A stretch of 64,000 bases of DNA. It comes from Benincasa hispida. Lineage: Eukaryota; Streptophyta; Magnoliopsida; Cucurbitales; Cucurbitaceae. Positions 24,415 through 36,556 of this stretch are shown here, in pieces. The stretch is taken from positions 20,635,465 to 20,699,464 of the forward strand of contig NC_052352.1 of the NCBI RefSeq assembly GCF_009727055.1. The letters are read 5' to 3'. How positions within the stretch are numbered: position 1 is the stretch's first letter; every line of letters starts with the position of its first letter. The position numbers and the translations under genes were made by a program. The notes beneath the pieces were generated by a model. That model ran no database searches, had not been told where the DNA came from, and was given only the letters and a program-made list of their open reading frames with translations.

Positions 24415-25270
24415 TTGGATCGCATGCCCCTCCATCTTCAAGTTTAGAAGTTTCGTCGATTTCCCTCTATCTTCAAGTTCAGAGACTTCTTCGATGCCCA
24501 TTTACAAATTCGAATGATTCACTTATGCTCTTTCATCTTCAAGTTCAGAGGCTCCATCGATACTTCTCCATCTTCAAGTTCAGAGGTTTCATCGATGCTT
24601 CATCTTTATGCTCAAGTTTGGAGACTTCGCAATGCCATCTTCATGCTCAAAGTCGCAAAGTTAAGCCTACTGCCAAAGATTCATTAGTGTTTTGTCAAAC
24701 TTAATTGTGGAGAATTTGCCGATGCTTTGTCAAACTCAAGCGCGAAGGTCTTGTCGATGCTTCTCCATCTTCAAGTTTAGAGGCTCCATCGATGCTCCTC
24801 CATCTTCAAGTTCAGAGGCTCCATCGATGATTCTCCATCTTCAAGTTTAAGATCGGTGTACAGGGCCCGCTTCCATCTTCAAGTTCAAGATCAGTGTATA
24901 GGGCCCGCTCACATCTTCAGGTTCAAGATTGGCGTGCATGGCTCCGCTTCCATCTTCAAGTTTAAGATCGGTGTGCATGGCTCCACATTCATCTTCAAGT
25001 TCAAGGCCAATGTGTCTAGCTTTGCTCCATCTTCAAGTTCAAGGTTGGTGTGCATGGCTCGATTCCATCTTCAAGTTCATGGTCGGTGTGCATGGCTCGA
25101 CTTCCATCTTCAAGTTCATGGCGTGTTTCATGGCTCGACTTCCACCTTTCGAAGTTCATGGTCAGTGTTGTATGGTTTGACTCCCGTCTTCAAGTTCATG
25201 GCCAGTGTGATGGCTCGACTCTATCTTCAAGTCATGGTTGGTACGCATGGCTCAATTCCATCTTCAAATG
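24415..25270 (+). repeat. Tandem repeats of ~35 and 39 bp sharing CATCTTCAAGTTCA
   Basis: The left part is units of CATCTTCAAGTTCAGAGGCT plus CCATCGATG. From about 24835 there are about eleven 39-bp units of CATCTTCAAGTTCATGGTCG plus GTGTGCATGGCTCGACTTC. The 39-bp period is a multiple of three and so gives long open frames on the plus strand with 13-residue periodicity. Confidence 0.8.
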
Positions 25271-25756
25271 TCTTAATCTCCAAAGTCTAGAATGACTCGC
25301 TTTATTCTCCAAATCTGCGTAGCTTGCTTCATTTTCCAAAGTTTGGCATGACCCGCTTCATCTCCAAAGTCTGGCGTGGTCCGCTTTATCTTCCAAAGTT
25401 TTGGCATGGCCCGCTTCATCTCCAAAGTCTGGCGTCCCACTTCATCCCCAAAACCTGGCATGCTCGCTTCATCTCCAAATTCTGACGTGGTTTTGCTTCA
25501 TTTCTCCAACAAGATCAAGTGCGGCTTCGCTTCATCTCTAATAAGTTGAAGTGCCGGCTTTGCTTCATCTCCAAAAGTTTCAAATGCGGCTTCGCTTGAT
25601 CTCCAAAAGTCAAGTTGTGCACTTCGCTTCAGTCTTGAAAATTCAAGTGCGGGCTTTTTGCTTCATCTTGAAAATTCAAGTCGCGGCTTTGCTGCATCTC
25701 CAATAATCAAGTGCGGACTTCGTTTCATCTCCACAATTCAAGTGTGGCTTTCGCTT
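25271..25756 (+). repeat. ~25-30-bp degenerate tandem repeats
   Basis: Units of the form GGCATGACCCGCTTCATCTC plus CAAAGTCT, then AAGTGCGGCTTCGCTTCATC plus TCCAA. They look derived from the same ancestral CTTCATCTCCAA core as the preceding array. Confidence 0.75.
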
Positions 25757-25923
25757 GCGAGAAAAAAAAAAAAGGAAGTTAAAAAAAATGAAACAAAAAT
25801 ATCCAAAGAAAGAAAAAAAGGAAAAAAAGAAAGAAAAAAGAAAAAAAACGAAAGAAAGAAAAAAAAGGAAGGAAAATTTGAAAGGAAAAAAAAAAAAGAA
25901 GAAAGATTTTTTTTAAAAAAAAA
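25757..25923 (+). repeat. Purine-only-like tract
   Basis: Over 160 bp of almost only A and G on the plus strand, such as GAAAGAAAGAAAAAAAAGG-like runs. It can form triplex-like DNA and creates spurious Lys/Glu/Arg reading frames. Confidence 0.85.
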
Positions 25924-25924
25924 T

Positions 25925-26765
25925 GGCTGTGTTCTCAGTAGGGGTCAGATCGTTGTTTGGTGAGTTGACGACCACCGCCTCCAGGCTACACAGTCACCCA
26001 CATAGAGGCTGTGTCTAGGCAGGAGTCAGATCATTGTTGGCAAAGCTGACGACCACCTTCTGCAGGCTACACAGTTTGCCCACATAGAGGTTGTGTTAGT
26101 AGAGTCAGATCAATGTTGGGCCAGAGTGATGACCACCCCTGACAGGTTACACAGTCGCCACATAAGGGTTGTGTCTAGTAGAAGTAGATCGTTGTTGTGG
26201 AGCTGACAAACCACCGCCTGGTAGGAGGGTTGTGTCTAGTAGGAGTCAGATCATTGTTTGCAGAAGCTGATGACCGCCCCTGCAGGGTAACCACAGTCGC
26301 CCATATTAGGGTAATTCTCTAGCAGAGAGTCAGGATCGTTTTTGGCGATCACCCCACAGGCTGTACACAAGTCAGCCCACATAATGGGTCGTGGTCTAGC
26401 AGGAGCCAGATTCAATTGTTCCCGAAGCTGACGACCACCCTTGTTAGGCTACACAGTTCGCCCAAATAGGATTGTGTCTAGGCAAGATCAGATCATTTGT
26501 GGCAGAGCTGACGAACCAACTCTTGCAAACTACATTAGTCGCCCAGCATCAGGGGCTGTTGGTCTAGCAAGCATCAGATCGTTGTTGGCGGATTCATCCC
26601 TGTAGGCTACACAGGTCCCTACCATAGGGGTTGTGTCATAGCAAAGTCAGATCGTTGGTTGGCAGAGCGGCGACCACCCCGGCAGACTTACACAGTCAAT
26701 CCACATTAGGAGACTGTGATCTAGCAGAAGTCAGATCGTGCTGACGAACTGACAGATCGCACGTC
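25925..26765 (+). repeat. ~82-bp tandem repeat array
   Basis: About ten diverged units with core GTCAGATCGTTGTTGGC, CTGACGACCACC and CAGGCTACACAGTCGCCCAC followed by GGTTGTGTCTAG. Units vary by many small indels. It replaces pol in this part of the element and has no similarity I recognise. Confidence 0.8.
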
Positions 26766-26787
26766 CGTGAATGCCCTGCTAAGTTAT

Positions 26788-26790
26788 GTG

Positions 26791-26842
<52 letters not shown>

Positions 26843-26868
26843 TACATACATACATACATACATACAAG
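26788..26868 (+). repeat. (TA)n(CA)n(CATA)n compound microsatellite
   Basis: TA dinucleotides to about 26826, then CA, then CATA tetranucleotides to 26866. Confidence 0.95.
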
Positions 26869-27215
26869 AAAAAGAAAAGAGCCCACATTTTGTGCAAAGA
26901 TAAGAAGAAGTAGGGGAAATAACAAAGTGCAGGTGATAGTTCTAACTATTGTAAAAAAAGGGCAAGGGGACAAGTTAGTAAAAAAAAATAATAAATAAAT
27001 AATAGAAGATGAAAGAAACAAAAAAAAAAAATAATAAAAGAAAAATAGAAAATAAAAGGGAAAAAAAGGAAAACAGAAAAAAAAAGGAAAGAAAAGAAAA
27101 AAACGAATTTTTCTTGAAAAAAAAAAGAAGAAAAGAAAACAAAAAGAAAAAGGAAAAAAAAAGTAAAGAAAGAAAAAGAAATTGGAAAAAAAAGGGGAAA
27201 GGAGGGAAGATAAAA
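26869..27215 (+). repeat. Long interrupted purine tract
   Basis: About 340 bp dominated by AAGAAAGGAA-type sequence on the plus strand with a few interruptions. The reading frames on either strand here (Lys-rich plus, Phe-rich minus) are compositional artefacts. Confidence 0.8.
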
Positions 27216-27379
27216 TTTGGGTGGTTAAAAAAATCTTTTTTTCTAACCACCAAAATCTTATCTTTGATGATTTTTCTTTTTTTTTTTCGTTCCTCATTTT
27301 CTAAAACTTTTGGTCATACACCGAACCTTTTTATTAATTTTATTTTAGCACCGAATTAAATTAAATTAGGGATGAAACT

Positions 27380-27880
27380 TATTCCTTTATTTTTTAAATT
27401 TGAGATTCATGGCTTTATCTCCAAAATCAAATTAAATGGGGACAAAGTTCAAAATTTTTTTTTTTCGAAAATTTAGTCATATTCCAAATTTCTTCCTTAA
27501 AACTAAAATTTTTAGTTTTCATCTCCAAATTAAATTAAATTGGAGTGAAACTTTAATTTCTATTTTTAACTCAAAAAATTGCTCAGTTTTATCCTAAAAT
27601 CAAATTAAATTGGGACAAAGCTCAAAGTTTTCTTATAAATTTAGCCATATTTCAATTTTTTTTCTTAAAACCAAAATCTTAAAGTTTTCATCTTCAAATC
27701 AAATTAAATTAGGGATGAAATTTGAATTTTATTTTAAATTCAAGATTTTTAAGTTTCATCTCTAAATCAAATTAATTTGTAATGAAACCTGAATTCTCCT
27801 TTGTTAAAAAAAAAAATTGAGAATTCCTATGTTTTATCTCTCCAAATCAAATAAAGGTTGAGTTTTTTCTTAAATTAAAA
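27380..27880 (+). repeat. AT-rich ~80-bp repeats with CAAATTAAATTGGGGAC core
   Basis: At least five diverged repeats of a TCTCCAAATCAAATTAAATT core followed by GGG(A/T)(C/T)(A/G)AA. Alternate units look more alike, suggesting a higher-order period near 165 bp. Confidence 0.65.
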
Positions 27881-28051
27881 TTTTGGCCGTCCCCTATTAC
27901 AAATTTTAGTTAAACTCGTCACTAAACTCACGGATTAATTATATTGGGAGCATCGAAGTCAAGATCGAATTACTTGCATCACAATGTCGGCTTTATCTTT
28001 TTCGAGATTCCTCCACCCACATCTGTGCACAAATCTCGAAACGGAGGCATT

Positions 28052-29507
28052 TGTTGGAGGAAAAATTTCAGACCAACCACGGACCACCACGTCATTTGCT
28101 AAATTAATGACGAAATTCTGAAATCATCAAATTTGTGACCAATTAAGAGTTGACATGTGTCTCAAACTGAAATTGAAGACAAATTTTGTGTTTTCGTCGC
28201 AGACGTCGATTGAGTAAAATTAATTTCGGCTAATTTGGTTTTATAATTTGGGCGTTGGCCCAGTTACGCCCAAATATGGGCTTAAAGTGGGCTTAAAACG
28301 CCAAAATAAGCCTAAGCCCAGTTAATTGAGCTTAAAAATCAGGCTTAAGTTCAATTAAATTAGGCCCAAAGGTCAGGCTCAAGCATATGAAGCTCATCAG
28401 GGAGCTCTATAAATAGAGAAACTCCCCTCATTTGCACGGGTCAGTAATTTTATACTCCAAAGAGTTTATAGGGAACTCTTTACAATCAGAAAACTCTTTG
28501 ACTCCTGAAGCTTCTGACCACGCTGAAGACTGAAGTCCTTCGAAGATACAAGCATTCTGAAGACTGAACACCTTTGAAGATGGAAGCATTATGAACACTG
28601 AAGTCCTTTGAAGTTACAAGCATTTTGACCACGCTTTAAGATTGAAGTCCTTTGAAGATATAAGCATTCTAAAGATTGAAGCCCTTTGAAGATACAAGCA
28701 ATTCTACATTCAAAGAGCCTAGAGAAAATTCATCAACAAGCAGAAGACTCTCAAAAGTCCTGAAGCTGCACTCCTAGAAGACAAAAGACCCTTGAAGACA
28801 CAAACACTCTTCCAAGACTTCTACTTCAAGAACGTTCGGTGTTTTTCTTCTTCAAGTTAAGTACATCCACCCAACCGAGAGAGAATCAGAGGATCAAGTA
28901 CTAGAGATCGAATCACATCACATCAAATCAACCTCAACATTAACACCAACTTAAGTTCAACTCAACGAAACAAGTTTCTCCGAAAGCCTCGTGCGAACAT
29001 TAGTCCTCCAAGAAGATCAAGAAGCCTGAAGGCTGGTCATCCAAGAAGATAAACAAGCTCAAAAGCCGATCATCCAAGAAGATCATCAAGCCCAAAGGTC
29101 GATCATCTAAGAAGATCATCAAGCCCAAAGGTTGATCATCCAAAAAGATCAACGAGCCCAACAACCTATCATTCAAGCAGATCAACGAGCCCAAAGGTCG
29201 ATCATCTAAGAAGATCATTGAGCCCAAAGGACAATCATCCAAAAAGATCGTCAAGCCTAAAGGCCGATCATCCAAGAAAATCAACTAGCCCAAAGGCTGA
29301 TCGTGCAAGAAGATCATCAAGGCCAAGGGCTGATCATCTAAAAAGATAAATAAGCCCAAAGGTCGATTGTCTGAGGGCCGATCATCCAAGAAGATCAACA
29401 AGTCCAAAAGCCGATCATCACAGAAGATCAACCAGCTGAAAGACTATAGTTTATTTTGAAAGCATAAAAATATTAAAATAAATTTTTATTGAAATCTCGT
29501 GTGAACA
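28052..29507 (+). repeat. 3' LTR of the gag-only element
   Basis: 1456 bp, colinear with the 5' LTR, preceded by a purine-rich stretch AAACGGAGGCATT that fits a polypurine tract. TATA box at 28408-28415, 34-bp array at about 28520-28700, 33-bp minisatellite at about 29008-29440. The two LTRs differ by many point changes and indels, so the insertion is not recent. Confidence 0.9.
29008..29440 (+). repeat. 33-bp minisatellite in the 3' LTR, expanded
   Basis: About thirteen units, one internally deleted, versus about seven in the 5' LTR. The minus strand again reads as an 11-residue periodic open frame, which I treat as spurious. Confidence 0.85.
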
Positions 29508-29512
29508 GTAAA

Positions 29513-32280
29513 AAATCAGACAAACGAGCCTGATAAATTAATTTTTTTTAATAATAATAATATAATATAAAATCGTTATGGAATATGACCTTATTTTTTA
29601 TTTTTTAATATTTTCCTTTTGTAACACTTTGAGAAGCATGCATGATTGGAGCTCAAGGAAAGATGCAAGAATCTCGAATCATTTCCCTAGAAAAGAAAAT
29701 TATAAACCCCATATTTTAAGGGGGTTTTTTAAATTAAAATTTTTTAAAAATAAAAATCAATTTCAGAAACCTTTTTTGGTTGGATGCAATGCACAAAATG
29801 AACGGATGAGGCAAAAGAAACACCAAGGAAAAGGTAACTGATTCAAATAATACCTTTATTCATATTTATTCTCTTTTATTATTTATTTGTTTATTTTTTA
29901 ATATATTTTTCCATATTTACTTTTAAAAGTTAGGTTTCTCTTCAAGGGTGTGAAGTATATAATTTTGTTTGTCATAGAATTTTTCCACACACACATAGGG
30001 TTTTTACCATCTACAGAAATCTCCAACAATCTTTTAGAAGTTCAATTTTTTTAAAATTTTTTATGTATGTTTTTTTTATATATAAACGATAAGAAAAATT
30101 GTTGGTGGTTAAATTTTGGTATCAATAATGGAAATATCGAGATCTTAATAAAACTATACACTTTCAACTCAATTAATGAAATATATTAATTAATGTTACA
30201 TCGGTGTTTTGTTTTTTTACAATATGGAGGTGCAGAAATCGATATTCTTTCGAGGTTGATACTACAAACGCTATACCAATTGAGATATACTCCTTTTGAC
30301 CACAATGGTATTTTATCATTCAATCTAATGTTTTCTAATACTAAATACATAAATGGATAGGATATATATTTTTTAAGATTAAAAATGAAATATAAAGATG
30401 GCAAAAAAAAAATTGAGACAATCATATATATTAACCTTTAAATCTGTGTGCAGCATTTAAAAATACATGAAGTAGTGCAAAATTAGTGTGCTTCAACGAA
30501 GAAAGCTCCATATTGAACCCTAGAAAAGAAAAAAAAAAAAACCTTTTAAAAAATTATCCAATTAGATGTTAAGCCTATTGATTTCCTCACTCTCTCTATA
30601 TATATTGGAAACAATTGACAATGTCACTTAAACTATAGAATATATCAGATATATATATTAAAAAAAATATATATTTTTTGGGAAGATTCTCACGATATAT
30701 TTAATGATGTAAACTTTATTGTATAATAGTATATTATATAGTTTTGATTATTCTGATAGAAGAATGGGCAAAAGGGGTTGTAAAAATGCACTTTAGGGCA
30801 TGGGAAAAATATATATATATACACTCACCCACGAATGTCTAATCAAACTTTATGTTAAGTGAATAATACACTAATTTAAATTAAAATGCTTGGAAGCTCT
30901 CCTTTGAAAAAATTTAATTTAAGTTAAATAAAGGGGCTGAAAATTGGAGTGGAGGGTTGTTGCCTAAGGCCAATTACATTTTATTTTAATACAAACTTTG
31001 GCCTAAAGGCCAAAAACATTTATTTTAATTCCTACTTTTTTTTTTTACGTATATTAATATTAGTGAGAGTGGAGAGAAAATGATTCTAAAAAATTATTTT
31101 AAAATAATAATAATATATTTTTTAAAAAATATTTATCAGGAGATTTTTAGGGAAGATTTTTATAAAGTGATTCTTTTTTTGTCCTTAGGCATATTTTATA
31201 GTAATTAATAAAATATTTTGTTTTGCATTTGAGAACTTGTGGTTTGGCCTTTTGGGTCACGTATTGAATTTGGTATATCAAATTAAACATTGGTTGATTT
31301 GAAATTTTCGTTATATACAATGTAATAATTTAACCATAAAGCTGACTCCAACTTGAGTCTTGCACTTTTATGTACTTATTTTGTCTGGACTCTTAAGTAC
31401 TTATATATTGTATTATGATGTCTAAATTTTTAAATATTTCATTTTTGATATATTAATTTAAAATTAAAAATAGAAAGATTCGAATCACATACCTTTTGAT
31501 CATTGCTAACATATATTATATACTATGAAATATATTATATACCTTATCTAATCAAGTAGTAATCAAGTTGGTTTAAAAAAAAAAATTTATTGGCTTCTTT
31601 CTCTCGAGTAAATTTCGTAGTTGGCTTCTTAATCTTCTCAATTAGGACAAAGACCTTGTTCTTTCTCATGTTTTTTTTATTATTATTTTTTTAAAATTTT
31701 TGTGTGTTTTGGTAGTCATTTAAAAAAGGTTGATTCCAAAGGTTATACTTAAATCTAATAACTTTGAGATAAAATATTTACTTCAAAATCGGCTACCCAA
31801 TCAATTATTATGCGGCTTCAAATGATTTTTTTTTTAAAAAAAAATAATAGCTAAAATTATTTTTTTAATGCAATTTAATTTTTTTACGATGAAAGTTAAA
31901 TTTTTACAAATTTAAAATTTACACAAACTAAATTTTTGTAAATTAAAGTATAAAAATTAATAGTTACCCAATAAAATTTAAGGACTAAAATGGCATTTAA
32001 TTTTTTTAAAAATTTTTTTGTTGTCTTTCTTATATATATATATATTATGAACATGGTGTTTATGAAGTTGACACATCAATTTTGTGGAGATAATGATATT
32101 TGATGGAAATATAAAGTAATGCTCAAAAGGGGTATTAAAAAGCTCTCTTTTGAACTTATTTTATTACAAGTTTGCAATCATTAAAGTGTGGGAAAGAACC
32201 CGCAAAAGTTTCTTTCTATATTATAACATCAGACGAAATTCCAACTTCTTCAAAGACAAAAACAAAACAAAACTCACTGT
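29513..32280. other. AT-rich intergenic sequence, no gene seen
   Basis: No coding exons or repeat termini recognised apart from the SINE-like relic near 30200-30300. Confidence 0.5.
30200..30300 (-). repeat. tRNA-derived SINE-like relic
   Basis: On the minus strand, A-box-like TATCTCAATTGGTATAGCG (near 30270-30290) precedes a decayed B box GAATATCGATTTC (30235-30247). Same layout as the copies at 14758 and 33069. Confidence 0.5.
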
Positions 32281-32640
32281 TCTAGATTCTAAAAACCTAG
32301 ATCCTAGAGAGAGAGACAGAGACAGAGAGAGAAACAAAAAACATAGACAAGGGTTGATCCAATATTGAAGGATGGGACAAATGGTCTCTTTTTCAGTCCA
32401 TCCAATACATATGTTACCGCTGTCCCGAGCTTCATCATACAATTATCTCGTCAAGTTTGTCAACATAAACATATCTCAAATGACATCAAGATTTACTGTT
32501 GACTTTAACAGTAGAGGTTCAATTAATTCTTCAACCCCACACGTATTGTCAAATGCTTTAAGAAAGCAAATATACATGTATCATCTACTCCCAATTATTT
32601 TACAGATTTATCATAATTTAATCTTTTAATTTGTGATTTC
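32281..32640. other. GA-rich tract and mixed sequence, nothing recognised
   Basis: A GAGAGACAGAGACAGAGAG tract near 32310-32335 is followed by less AT-rich sequence with small unsupported frames. A short stem (GGATGGGAC with GTCCATCC near 32369-32403) is too weak to call an RNA gene. Confidence 0.3.
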
Positions 32641-33068
32641 GAGTCGAGTATAAATGTGTACCTATTCCATGAGAAAAGAGAAACTCTTTAATACAATAGA
32701 TGTAGAAAGTGTGAGACTTTGAATCTCCAACTTCAAGAGAATGATTAAATAGTACTTTATAACTTAATATTTTTATAATTAGGTTTTAACTTCATACAGT
32801 CCATGAACTTTCAAGTTTGCTCACCATTCTAAAAACTTGCTTTATCTTTAATCCATGAAGTTTAAAAAAAAACTATTTTATTTTTATTTGTTGGGGGAAA
32901 AAAGCAATCATTTTGATTCTTCTATTTTTTTCTAGCTTTAATCCATTTCATTCAATATTCATCTCTAATTCATTCAACTTGAAACCATGCTTGCATTAAA
33001 TACCAGTACACAAATACTTAGAACTACGTCAATTTAATTGGTTAGTAATGACTAAATTAATTTACTAA

Positions 33069-33165
33069 CATGAGCGTAGCTCAACTAGCATAGTGTTTAT
33101 ACTATTGACCTTGAAATCAGAGATTCGATTCCTACACCTACACTTTTTTAAAAAAAAAAAAAAAA
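33069..33165 (+). repeat. tRNA-derived SINE-like relic with A-rich tail
   Basis: A box GCGTAGCTCAACTAGCATAG at 33074-33093, B box AGATTCGATTCC at 33121-33132, followed by an A-rich tail. The best preserved of the SINE-like copies in the window. Confidence 0.6.
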
Positions 33166-33174
33166 TTTGGAGAC

Positions 33175-36100
33175 GAAAACTAATAATAATTATTGACCTT
33201 CTATTTTTTTAATATTAAATTTAGAGACGAAAATAAAACAGAATTAAATGTTTAAGTACAATGAAGATAAGTATTTTAATAATAAAATTTATAACTTTTA
33301 CCTTTAGAAATGGACAATTTAATTTTCAACTCAACCTTATAAAATGATTAGCACCAAATGTTCTAGTCAACTAAAAAACAACAAAGTCATATGATTAATC
33401 ATGTCTTAGTGTGTGTTTTGTTTTTATTATTAGTTTAGCAAAGCATGAAATGTTTTCTCAAATTGGCCATTTTTATTGTGAAAAATATAAAAGCACTTTC
33501 CAAAACTTCAAAAGAAGGACAAGTAATTGAATATTAAATTAATACCAAAACTAGCTCTCTACTCCCTCTTTCATTTTCATATGATTAAATGAACTCCATT
33601 TTCAAATCCCTTCATTACCAAGTTAATTACTTTGAACCACCTTCACTTTGTCTTTTTCACACATGTAGGATTTTACCAACTTTTTTTCTTTCAATTATTT
33701 TATATTTTAAAACTCAACTTCTAGAATCTAAAATGAAACCAATCCATATGCATTTATTCATTAATTAAATTAGAGAATTAATGAAATATATACTATAGTG
33801 AGAAAAATGAAAATTTCTTTTAAAAGTATGAAAACGAAAAATTACGATGGTTGTTGTTTATCTTATTATCATATAATTTAGTCTATAATTATAAGTACAA
33901 ATACAATGTAGTAAAAAAATGAAAATTTCTTTTTTAAAAAATGAAAAATTATGATTTGTTGTTGTTGTTTATCTAATATACTTTCATGTTTTGTAACAAA
34001 TTTAATCCCCATCATGAAAAACCTCTCTTCATAAAATTAAGTGACCATTTTTATTATGTAATGACTTAATATTTATAATTTAAATGATTGATTCTAGACT
34101 AATTTATCGATCTACATGGATAAGAAATTTCATTAAATCTTAATAATATTTTTTAAAATAAGGACTAAATCATTACAAATTGTAAGGTACAAGTATTAAA
34201 TTGTTATTGATTAATTATTGTTTCAAGACTATAGTATTACAAATTTTAAAGTATAAAGATTAAATTATTATCATTAAAGTTTAAGAACTAAGTTATACTT
34301 TTTATGAAGGTATAGGGATTTTTTAACCTAAAAAACATTCCATCTTAGGATAGAAGAGACATATATGATTATTAGAAATATATCTAAAGTCAAACCATTT
34401 GGTAAAAGAATAAAAACAAATTTAATTGTAAAAAGTTTGAGACTTGCAAAGTACTTCTCTTATTAAAGTGTTATGGGTTTAGTGTTAGCTTTATTTTTAT
34501 TTAATTAGGTCCCTCACTTTAATAAATTCATAATTAATGACACATTGATTTTTTAAATATTATATCTAAATTTAGTACATTTTGATGGTATAATATATGA
34601 AAGTTAACTTCTTTCTCAAAAAAAAAAAAAAATATTAATATATATATATGAAAGCAAACTTTATATATATAATATCAAAAGTATAGAGAGGAATATCTAA
34701 TAGGATAGTTCCACAATTGCATTATATTTATTTAATAATTAACGTCAAATCAAAGTATAATAATTATGCCCACAATAAAATTTTAATGTCAACCCGATAG
34801 AGTAACCACCAATATTACTTTTTTCATTTCGTTCAAAATCAACAAAATATGCACGCGAGCCTAATTTTTTCCTTGGATAATTATAGTCTTAATCCATCTA
34901 ATTATTTCAATTAATATGCATGAAGAACAAATGATTATCACAATTTAGTGTTATAATTACATCAATAATCGTTGGTTTGATTTTTTAAATTATCAATCAA
35001 TGTTTCAATAATTATTCAAATTTTATATTGTTATAAAGTACTTTCGTTTATCGAGATATAAAAAATTGATGTGACTATTAGTTAAAATTCAGTGATAAAA
35101 TATCGATTAACATTTTAAAAGTCAATAATTCCATCCTTATAGATCTAAAAAAATATATAATTTCTAAATAATTTCATCCATGATTCTAGATTAAAATTTT
35201 CTATTTAAGTAAAGGCATATAAACTGACCATTATTAAAAAAATATTTATTTAAATCTTTGAACTTTTATGTGTACTCTATTGTGTGGTTATTGTATATTT
35301 TGATTCCGGATATTTATAAACACTTATGTTCATTCTTTGTATTTAATTTATTAAAAATCTATATAATCTATTTTTTTAATATGGAGAGGGAAGATTTGTA
35401 CTTATAATCTTTTAGGTGCATAAATTTCTTAACCAATATGTCATGCCCAAAAAAAAAAAAAAACATTACAAATGACTATATAACTAAGCATAAGTATGAA
35501 CATTAAATAGGATTGAATTCCAGTTTTAATCGGTTTTAAAATGGTCCATTAATTATATTATTATTATTATTATTATTATTATTACTGCTATTTTTTTTCT
35601 TTCTTTATTTTATACTTTTATTCAAACCTTTTCTTCTCTGTGCAATGCATTAAGAAGGCAACATGTAAGAGTGAGATAATAGTGCTAAGCTTTGATTAAG
35701 AAAAATGAGAAATCAATAATCAAAGTCCAATCTTGAAAAGACTAATTTTATATATAGCTTTTGGATAAAGTAAATGTGAACAACATTGCTAGAAAATGAG
35801 ACTTAATCAAGCACTTGTATACATGTAATTATCCACAATTGCGAAGGAAAGATTAGATTATAATTATTTTATAATGTGTGGAGTTCCCTAAGCTATTGAT
35901 TAAGAATCACATCAACTTAACTGAGCTTAGTTCTCTTAAAATCATTGTTGAATTGGTTTTTTAAGTACTTAGAACGTTATTTCAAATCGACACTTGTTAA
36001 AAGATCGATCCACTTCTAATTTTAAAAGAAGAAGATGATCTTGGAGTAATACCTAAGTAGAAGAAATCAAGATCCCATGCATGCATCCAAATTCTTCTTT

Positions 36101-36550
36101 AAATTTCTGAATTAGACCTAGTTATCTTACTAACGAAAAATTTATAGTACTATAATAATATAATATACTTCTTCCATTTCAATCATTGACGTATGCCATT
36201 TAATAATATATTATTTTATTCAATACATCTTCATGATTATTAAATGCTTAATCTATTATGAATAATGAATGGAGCGAAGATATATAATGTGGTAGTACTC
36301 AAAATTTTCCTATTACTAACCTACAAATGGCATTATTTTGCCATTAATTAATATTTTTTCCTAAAACTATTATGTTTATAATTGCTTGCTATAGTTTTAG
36401 ACACGATTGAATTCTACTCCATGTCATGAAATACATTTAGAATAAACTAAAACTATGTTCTATTTGTTATAATTTAAAATTTTATTAAATAGTAATCAAT
36501 TATTTATTATTTAATTTTTTGAGCTAAATACGATCGTAAATAACTATTAA
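33175..36550. other. AT-rich intergenic sequence, no gene seen
   Basis: Contains an (ATT)n microsatellite near 35552-35585 and a weak minus-strand SINE-like relic near 35375-35450 (A-box-like CATATTGGTTAAGAAA, B-box-like GTACAAATCTTCCC). Otherwise nothing recognised. Confidence 0.5.
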
Positions 36551-36556
36551 ATAGGG

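Larger units (their letters stand above)
17919..29507 (+). mobile_element. Large non-autonomous LTR retrotransposon (gag-only, Ty3/gypsy-like)
   Basis: 11.6-kb element with LTRs 17919-19185 and 28052-29507, both starting TGTTGGAGGA and ending GAACA. The flanking 5-mers are GTACA (17914-17918) and GTAAA (29508-29512), a target duplication with one mismatch. It holds a decayed gag reading frame (19256-21700) but no recognisable protease, reverse transcriptase, RNase H or integrase. The remainder is, in order: three ~93-bp repeats, an inserted solo copia LTR, 35-39-bp and ~29-bp tandem repeats, a purine tract, ~82-bp repeats, a TA/CA/CATA microsatellite, a second purine tract and an ~80-bp AT-rich repeat region. 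The gag resembles the melon Ty3/gypsy protein from memory, and mobilisation would need pol in trans. Best described as a LARD-like derivative of a Tat-type gypsy element; the lineage is inferred. Confidence 0.88.

Noticed and set aside
24856..25295. Plus-strand frames with 13-residue repeats, open in three frames
   Set aside because: A 39-bp tandem repeat in non-coding element DNA keeps several frames open at once.
25658..27359. Open frames rich in Lys/Arg/Glu (plus) or Phe/Leu/Ser (minus)
   Set aside because: They are produced by purine tracts and microsatellites; composition alone keeps them open.
32369..32403. Possible microRNA hairpin (GGATGGGAC / GTCCATCC)
   Set aside because: The stem is only about 9 bp and matches no miRNA I know.
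33069..33165. Possible tRNA gene
   Set aside because: A and B boxes are present but the acceptor stem and anticodon arm do not fold; the layout and A-rich tail fit a SINE.
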